DNA of 64,000 bases, from the NCBI RefSeq assembly GCF_019801145.1, contig NZ_JAHVJQ010000009.1, positions 62,001-126,000 of the forward strand, given 5' to 3'. The stretch comes from Leisingera aquaemixtae. GTDB lineage: Bacteria > Pseudomonadota > Alphaproteobacteria > Rhodobacterales > Rhodobacteraceae. Positions within the stretch are counted from its first letter, which is position 1; the number at the start of each line of letters is the position of its first letter. The translations under genes were made by a program, and so were the position numbers. The notes beneath the pieces were generated by a model. It made no database searches, had not been told where the DNA came from, and saw only the letters and a program-made list of their open reading frames with translations. Of this stretch, positions 59,362-64,000 are shown piece after piece.

Positions 59362-60294
59362 TCAGTAGCCGAGGCTGCGGTCGACCAGATGCAGCAGCGG
59401 CTCGCCTGCCTCGGCGCGGCGGATGTTTTCGGCGATCACCTCCGCCGCGGTGCTTTCGCGGGTTTCCGAGGCGATATGCGGGGTCACCGTCACATTGGGA
59501 TGCGCCCAATAGGGGTGTTCCGGCGGCAGCGGCTCGATGCGGAAAACGTCCAGCGTGGCATGGCCGACCCGGCCGCTGTCCAGTGCCGCCAGCAGTGCAT
59601 CGTCATCAATCAGCGGGCCGCGGCCCGGGTTGATGATCCTGGCCCCCTTGGGCAGCAGCGCCAGGGTGTCCGCATTCAGGGTGTTTTCGGTGGCGGGCGT
59701 GTCGGGCAGCAGCAGAATGACGATCTCCGCCTGCGCCAGTGCCGCCTTCAGCCCGTCGGCGCCGGAGTGGCAAATCACACCAGCAATCTCTTTCTGTGTC
59801 CGGCTCCAGCCCGAAACCTGAAACCCGAGCGCAGCCAATGCCTGGGCTGAAGCGGTGCCGAGGGCGCCAAGGCCCAGCACGGTCACGCGGCGGTCCTTGG
59901 CCAGCGGCGGGGCCTTGGGTTCCCAGTGCCCGTTCTGGCCGAGGATATGCGCGTCCATGCCCAGGTGGTAGCGCAGCGTGTGGCCTACCACCCATTCGGT
60001 CATGCCCCGCTCCAGCCCGCTGTCCACCATCCGGGTGAGCGGCAATTCGGCGGGCACAACAGGCACAATTTTTTCAACGCCTGCCCACAGACTCAGCACC
60101 GCCTTCAGCCTGGAGAAGGGGGTGAAATTGCTGACCGGCCCGCTGGGGGCGTAGACAATGTAATCCACCTCCTCCGGCGCAAATTCATTGCGCAGATCGG
60201 CATCCACGCCAAGCCGGGCAAGCTCTGCCTTCAAAAGCGGCTCATAGGCGGGCCAGGCGTCGGGGTGGCCTGCAAACAGGACATTGGCGGTCAT
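59362..60294 (-). CDS. 2-hydroxyacid dehydrogenase (glyoxylate/hydroxypyruvate reductase A-like)
   Basis: This 310-residue NAD(P)-dependent reductase starts at ATG 60294 behind AGGGAG; the reading frame is open further upstream through rodA but has no better start. VLGLGALGTASAQAL is the nucleotide-binding motif, NPGRGPLIDDDALLAAL, and TPHIAS supply the catalytic region. It resembles GhrA, reducing glyoxylate or hydroxypyruvate. It ends next to a terminator and lies 17 bases after rodA. Confidence 0.88.
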   Translation of the reverse strand: MTANVLFAGHPDAWPAYEPLLKAELARLGVDADLRNEFAPEEVDYIVYAPSGPVSNFTPFSRLKAVLSLWAGVEKIVPVVPAELPLTRMVDSGLERGMTEWVVGHTLRYHLGMDAHILGQNGHWEPKAPPLAKDRRVTVLGLGALGTASAQALAALGFQVSGWSRTQKEIAGVICHSGADGLKAALAQAEIVILLLPDTPATENTLNADTLALLPKGARIINPGRGPLIDDDALLAALDSGRVGHATLDVFRIEPLPPEHPYWAHPNVTVTPHIASETRESTAAEVIAENIRRAEAGEPLLHLVDRSLGY

Positions 60295-60311
60295 GGAAAC
60301 TCCCTGAATAT

Positions 60312-61463
60312 CTAACGTGACGCCTGGCGCGGGCGGTGGATATGGGCGCTTTGCACGATGCCGAAGGCGCCCAGCAGCACCAGCATCGCCGAGCCGCCGT
60401 AAGAGACCATCGGCAGCGGCACCCCTACCACCGGCGCCAGCCCCATCACCATCGACATGTTCACCGCAAAGAACAGGAAGAAAGTGATGGCGATGCCCAT
60501 GATCACCAGCGAGGAGAACCGGTCCTTGGCGGCAATCGCTGAGGCGATGCAGAACACGATGATCAGCATGTAGATCGACAGCAGGGTGACGCCGCCGATG
60601 AAGCCGAATTCCTCCGCCAGAGTGGTGAAGATGAAGTCGGTGTGTTTTTCCGGCAGGAAGTTCAGCCGCGATTGGGTGCCTTGCATGAACCCCCGACCGG
60701 ACCAGCCGCCGGATCCCAGTGCGATCTTGGACTGGGTGATGTGATAGCCCGCGCCCAAGGGGTCTTGCGAGGGATCCAGGAAGGTGTCGATGCGGCGGAA
60801 CTGGTAGTCCTTCAGCAGCTGCCAGTCGGTGCCTCGGCTTTGGAATACCGCGCTGACCAGCCCGACGCCCGCTGCAATCACCGCCGCGAAATAGGCCCAA
60901 TGCACGCCCGCCAGGAACATCACCCCGCCGCCTGCCGCCATCAGCAGGATCGAGGTGCCAAGGTCCGGCTGTTTCAGAACCAGCGCCGTCGGAATGAGGA
61001 TCAGCGCCACCGGCAGCAGCACCCACAAGGGGCGCGAGGTTTTCTCGGCCGGCAGCCAGTCGTAATAGGCGGCCAGCAGCATCACGAGGGCGATCTTGGT
61101 CACCTCCGACGGCTGCAGCCGCATGAAGCCGATGTCGATCCAGCGCTGCGCGCCCATGCCGACGGTGCCGAACAGCTCCACCGCAACCAGCAGCGCCAGC
61201 GATCCCAGATAGGCCACCACCGAGATATTGCGCCAGAACCAGATGGGGATCATCGCCACCACGAACATCACGCCCAGCCCCAGGGCAAAGCGCTTGACCT
61301 GCGGTTCCACCCAGGGGCTGAACGACCCGCCAGCCACCGAATAGAGCATCAGGAAGCCGACGCTGGACACGGTGATCAAGAGCAGCGTCAGCCCCCAGTT
61401 CAGATGCAGGATCTTGCGCAGGCCGGCGGGGGTCGATTTGGCGTGGTACTCAAGATAACTCAT
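60312..61463 (-). CDS. rodA: Rod-shape-determining peptidoglycan polymerase RodA
   Basis: This 383-residue SEDS-family membrane glycosyltransferase polymerises lipid II in the cell wall elongation machine. About ten membrane segments are visible. WIDIGFMRLQPSEVTKIALV and RFIGGVTLLSIYMLIIV-like segments (EEFGFIGG) are family signatures. It overlaps the mrdA stop by four bases. It pairs with PBP2 and the MreCD proteins encoded just upstream. Confidence 0.95.
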   Translation of the reverse strand: MSYLEYHAKSTPAGLRKILHLNWGLTLLLITVSSVGFLMLYSVAGGSFSPWVEPQVKRFALGLGVMFVVAMIPIWFWRNISVVAYLGSLALLVAVELFGTVGMGAQRWIDIGFMRLQPSEVTKIALVMLLAAYYDWLPAEKTSRPLWVLLPVALILIPTALVLKQPDLGTSILLMAAGGGVMFLAGVHWAYFAAVIAAGVGLVSAVFQSRGTDWQLLKDYQFRRIDTFLDPSQDPLGAGYHITQSKIALGSGGWSGRGFMQGTQSRLNFLPEKHTDFIFTTLAEEFGFIGGVTLLSIYMLIIVFCIASAIAAKDRFSSLVIMGIAITFFLFFAVNMSMVMGLAPVVGVPLPMVSYGGSAMLVLLGAFGIVQSAHIHRPRQASR

Positions 61464-63406
61464 GCCCGGCTGCTCCTGCTGCCCAGCGGGCGCTTGACGC
61501 GTTCGCGCTCCAGCCTCTCCTGCTGCGCCTTGATGCGGCTGCGGTCGGCCTTGGGATAGGCCTCCAGCGGCGGGGTGCCGTCATAAAGCGCCTGCAGCAG
61601 CACGTCGCGTGCCACCGGCGCCGCCGCCTTAGAGCCGCCGCCGCCATGTTCGACCACCACGGCAACCGCGTATTTCGGTTTGTCATAAGGCGCAAAGCAG
61701 ACAAACAGCGCATGGTCGCGCCGTTCCCACGGCAGGTCTTCGTTGCGGATCACCCCCGCTGCGCGTTCGGCGGCGGTGATGTTGCGGACCTGGCTGGTGC
61801 CGGTCTTGCCGGCCATCTGCAGGCCGTCGCCGATGATGCGGGAGCGGTAGGCGGTGCCGCGGCGGTCATTGCTGACCGAATGCATGCCGCGCCGCACCAT
61901 GCGCAGGCTGTTCTCGCTGATCCCCAGCGGCTCGCCGGCGCCGCTCGGCTGCTCCACGCCGTCCAGCGATTTCAGCAGCCGCGGCGTCACACTGCGGCCG
62001 GTGGCAATCCGCGCGGTCATGACCGCCAGCTGCAAGGGCGACGCCAGCATGTAGCCCTGGCCGATCGAGGCGTTTGCAGTGTCACCGATCAGCCAGTCCT
62101 TGCCATAGGAGCTTGCCTTCCACTCCTTGGTGGGGGTGATCCCCTGCGCAACCGCCGACATCGGCAGGTCGTGCTTGATGCCCAGGCCGAATTTGTTGGC
62201 AATTTCGGAAATCTTGTCGATGCCGGTCTTGATTGCCACGTCATAGTAATAGACGTCGCAGGAGCGCTTCAGTGAGGTGTTCAGATCCACATGCCCGTGG
62301 CCCGCGCGTTTCCAGCAGTGGAAGCGGCGGCCGGCGACCTTCAGGTGGCCGGGGCACCAGACGGTTTCCTCCGGTCCGACAACGCCGTTTTCCAGCGCCG
62401 CCAGCGCCGTGATCATCTTGAAGGTGGAGCCGGGCGGGTAGGTGCCCTGCACCGTCTTGTTTGACAAGGGCCGGTACTTGTCCTCTGTCAGCATCCGGTA
62501 GTCGGCGACCGAGATGCCGCGCACGAACAGGTTGGGGTCAAAGCTGGGCGAGGAGCAGATCGCGCGGATGTCGCCATCCTCGCAGTCGATCACCACCGCG
62601 GCGGCGCTTTCCCGGCCCAGCCGCGCCTGCACATAGTTCTGCAAGCCGGCGTCGATGGTCAGCTGCATGTCGGCGCCGGAAATCCCCTCGCGCCGGTCCA
62701 GCTCGCGCATCACCCGGCCGGTGGCGTTGACCTCGACCCGCTTGGCGCCGGCCTTGCCGCGCAGCACGTCCTCGCGCTTGGCCTCGAAGCCGACCTTGCC
62801 GATCTGGAAGCGCGGAATCATCAGCACCGGCTCCGGGTCTTCCATCTTGCTCAGGTCATAGTCGGAAACCGGTCCGACATAGCCCACCACATGGGCAAAA
62901 TCGCCCAGCTGCGGATAGACCCGGGTCAGGCCCACTTCCGGGGTGACACCGGGCAGGGCGGGGGCGTTCACTGCCACCTTGGAGATGTCCTCCCAGCCGA
63001 TCTGGTCCGCCAGAGTGATCGGCAGGAACGGCGGCGAGCGGCGCATCTCGGTGCGGGCGCGCTCCAGGTCCTCCGGGTCTAGCGGCACCAGGCTGGAGAG
63101 CTTGGCGATCACCTCCTCCACGTCGCCCGCATCCTCCGGCACCACGGTGATCCGGTAAGAGGGCGAGTTCTGCGCGATGATCAGCCCGTTGCGGTCAAAG
63201 ATCTGCCCGCGGGCCGGCGGCAGCAGGCGGATGTTGATCCGGTTTTCCTCGGCCAGCAGGCGGAATTCATCAGCCTGATCCACCTGCAGATAGCGCATCC
63301 GGGCCGCCAGCCCGCCGGCAAAGGCCAACTGCAGCCCGCCCAGAAACAGCGCCCGCCGGGTCATCTTGCCGTGGGCGGCATCCAGATCCTTGGTATTGCG
63401 TTTCAT
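61460..63406 (-). CDS. mrdA: Penicillin-binding protein 2
   Basis: This 648-residue transpeptidase cross-links peptidoglycan during elongation. An N-terminal membrane segment (about residues 16-36) is followed by the PBP dimer domain and the transpeptidase domain with S-T-F-K in YPPGSTFKMI, an SxN motif and KTGTSQ. ATG 63406 overlaps the mreD stop as ATGA. It is followed by rodA, its usual partner. Confidence 0.96.
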   Translation of the reverse strand: MKRNTKDLDAAHGKMTRRALFLGGLQLAFAGGLAARMRYLQVDQADEFRLLAEENRINIRLLPPARGQIFDRNGLIIAQNSPSYRITVVPEDAGDVEEVIAKLSSLVPLDPEDLERARTEMRRSPPFLPITLADQIGWEDISKVAVNAPALPGVTPEVGLTRVYPQLGDFAHVVGYVGPVSDYDLSKMEDPEPVLMIPRFQIGKVGFEAKREDVLRGKAGAKRVEVNATGRVMRELDRREGISGADMQLTIDAGLQNYVQARLGRESAAAVVIDCEDGDIRAICSSPSFDPNLFVRGISVADYRMLTEDKYRPLSNKTVQGTYPPGSTFKMITALAALENGVVGPEETVWCPGHLKVAGRRFHCWKRAGHGHVDLNTSLKRSCDVYYYDVAIKTGIDKISEIANKFGLGIKHDLPMSAVAQGITPTKEWKASSYGKDWLIGDTANASIGQGYMLASPLQLAVMTARIATGRSVTPRLLKSLDGVEQPSGAGEPLGISENSLRMVRRGMHSVSNDRRGTAYRSRIIGDGLQMAGKTGTSQVRNITAAERAAGVIRNEDLPWERRDHALFVCFAPYDKPKYAVAVVVEHGGGGSKAAAPVARDVLLQALYDGTPPLEAYPKADRSRIKAQQERLERERVKRPLGSRSSRA

Positions 63407-63942
63407 CGGCGGCTCACCAGGGTTTCGGCCTCGGCAGGGGACAGTTTGCGCACGTTCAGAATAGACTGGCTGGCCCAGACTGCCAGCGGATAGGCGGCGA
63501 TGGTCATCACAACCTGGATCACCGTCAGGCTCAGCTGCGCCTGCGCAACCCCGAACAGGCTCAGGGTCAGCCGGTTCAGCGTGGCAATCCCGGTCAGCAC
63601 CAGGGCAACGGCCAGCCATTCGCTGGCAAAGGTGCTCTCGCGGTGCGGTGCGGCACGGGCCTTGAGGAAGCCGCAGCCCAGCACCGTCAGCAGCGCCAGC
63701 AGCCCAGGCGGGCGGTGGAACAGCAGATCCGCCAGCAGCATCACCAGGCCGATGGACAGCGCAGGCACGTAATCCGGGCGGCGCAAGCTCCAGGCCATGG
63801 CCAGCGCCATCAGCAGATCCGGCGGCGCCCAGAACCGCGGCTCGGTCTCCAGCGGCAGCAGGTGGAAGAACATGATCAAGAGCGAAACTGCGGGAAACGC
63901 CGCGCGCATGGTCCAGATCCGGGCGGGAGAGGTGTTAGCCAT
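63403..63942 (-). CDS. mreD: Rod-shape-determining protein MreD
   Basis: This 179-residue membrane protein has about five hydrophobic segments. It belongs to the elongasome with MreB, MreC, RodA and PBP2. Sequence is poorly conserved in the family, but position between mreC and mrdA is decisive. It starts at ATG 63942, overlapping the mreC stop by eight bases. Confidence 0.88.
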   Translation of the reverse strand: MANTSPARIWTMRAAFPAVSLLIMFFHLLPLETEPRFWAPPDLLMALAMAWSLRRPDYVPALSIGLVMLLADLLFHRPPGLLALLTVLGCGFLKARAAPHRESTFASEWLAVALVLTGIATLNRLTLSLFGVAQAQLSLTVIQVVMTIAAYPLAVWASQSILNVRKLSPAEAETLVSRR

Positions 63943-64000
63943 TGCCGGCCTCAGCCGTGCTTTCGGCGCTGTCCTCCCCCAGGGTTTCGGGCCGCGGCTG
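63935..64000 (-). CDS. mreC: MreC, C-terminal end only
   Basis: The last 21 codons and TAA stop of a minus-strand gene run off the window edge. The acidic, Ala/Glu-rich tail fits the variable end of MreC. The identification rests mainly on its place before mreD-mrdA-rodA. Confidence 0.7.
   Translation of the reverse strand, partial: QPRPETLGEDSAESTAEAGNG

Overview
The window is high-GC DNA from an alphaproteobacterium of the Roseobacter group (Rhodobacteraceae; Leisingera, Phaeobacter or Ruegeria are the best guesses). The evidence is a SAM/SAH-type riboswitch in front of metK (a class known from Rhodobacterales), an RpoH2-type sigma factor, MttB-like plus dimethylglycine-dehydrogenase-like genes, a Mur/Fur-like controlled sitABCD operon, and a short dispersed repeat between genes. 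Genes are tightly packed, many overlap by ATGA, and no intergenic stretch exceeds about 275 bases. I found no rRNA, CRISPR array, insertion sequence, prophage or integration site. It reads as ordinary chromosome with several catabolic islands.

Layout. 0.2-1.1 kb: an OmpA-like protein and a small lipoprotein sharing an unnamed Cys-containing domain. 1.3-5.3 kb: phoH-ybeY-corC-like-lnt, the conserved rRNA-maturation and envelope cluster. 5.3-10.3 kb: riboswitch-metK, a secreted ClpP-like protein, trmB, aroA-cmk. 10.4-11.7 kb: a YHS protein and a YbjN-like protein. 11.8-16.1 kb: a four-gene catabolic operon (M20 deacylase, diaminopropionate ammonia-lyase, M24 hydrolase, Asp/Glu-racemase-like) built like an ectoine-utilisation operon but with a different PLP enzyme. 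16.2-17.8 kb: a phosphonate-monoester-hydrolase-type enzyme. 17.9-21.6 kb: sitABCD manganese/iron uptake behind two Fur/Mur-like boxes. 21.6-27.8 kb: a LysR regulator, a corrinoid-type methyltransferase homologue (MttB family), a THF-linked N-demethylase and a GlxA-type regulator, probably for methylated amine breakdown. 27.9 kb: elongator tRNA-Met.

28.2-34.4 kb: phenylacetate degradation (paaX, paaZ on minus; paaG, paaI, paaK and a TetR regulator on plus) around a TetR-type palindrome. 34.7-38.7 kb: a large OmpA protein with an Ala/Glu/Gln repeat linker, trpS, and a rhomboid that appears catalytically dead. 39-45.3 kb (minus): an overlapping operon of a PBP-activator-like lipoprotein, glnD, murJ, a Crp/Fnr regulator and a DUF2892 membrane protein. 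45.4-48.6 kb: rsmI, yraN, gshB and an alpha/beta hydrolase. 48.6-52.0 kb (minus): comM-like ATPase, glutathione transferase, a histidine phosphatase and cobU. 52.3-59.3 kb: rpoH2-chaN, coaBC-dut-thiF/moeB-like, a small unknown and an M3 peptidase. 59.4-64 kb (minus): mreC (end only)-mreD-mrdA-rodA, the elongasome operon, with a ghrA-like dehydrogenase behind it.

Most of the content is recognisable. The items most worth follow-up are the diaminopropionate-lyase operon, the MttB/demethylase pair without a corrinoid protein nearby, the shared domain of the first two genes, the pseudo-rhomboid, the 11-bp repeats before the demethylase gene, the possible structure masking the rpoH ribosome site, and the dispersed GAGTATTT repeat.
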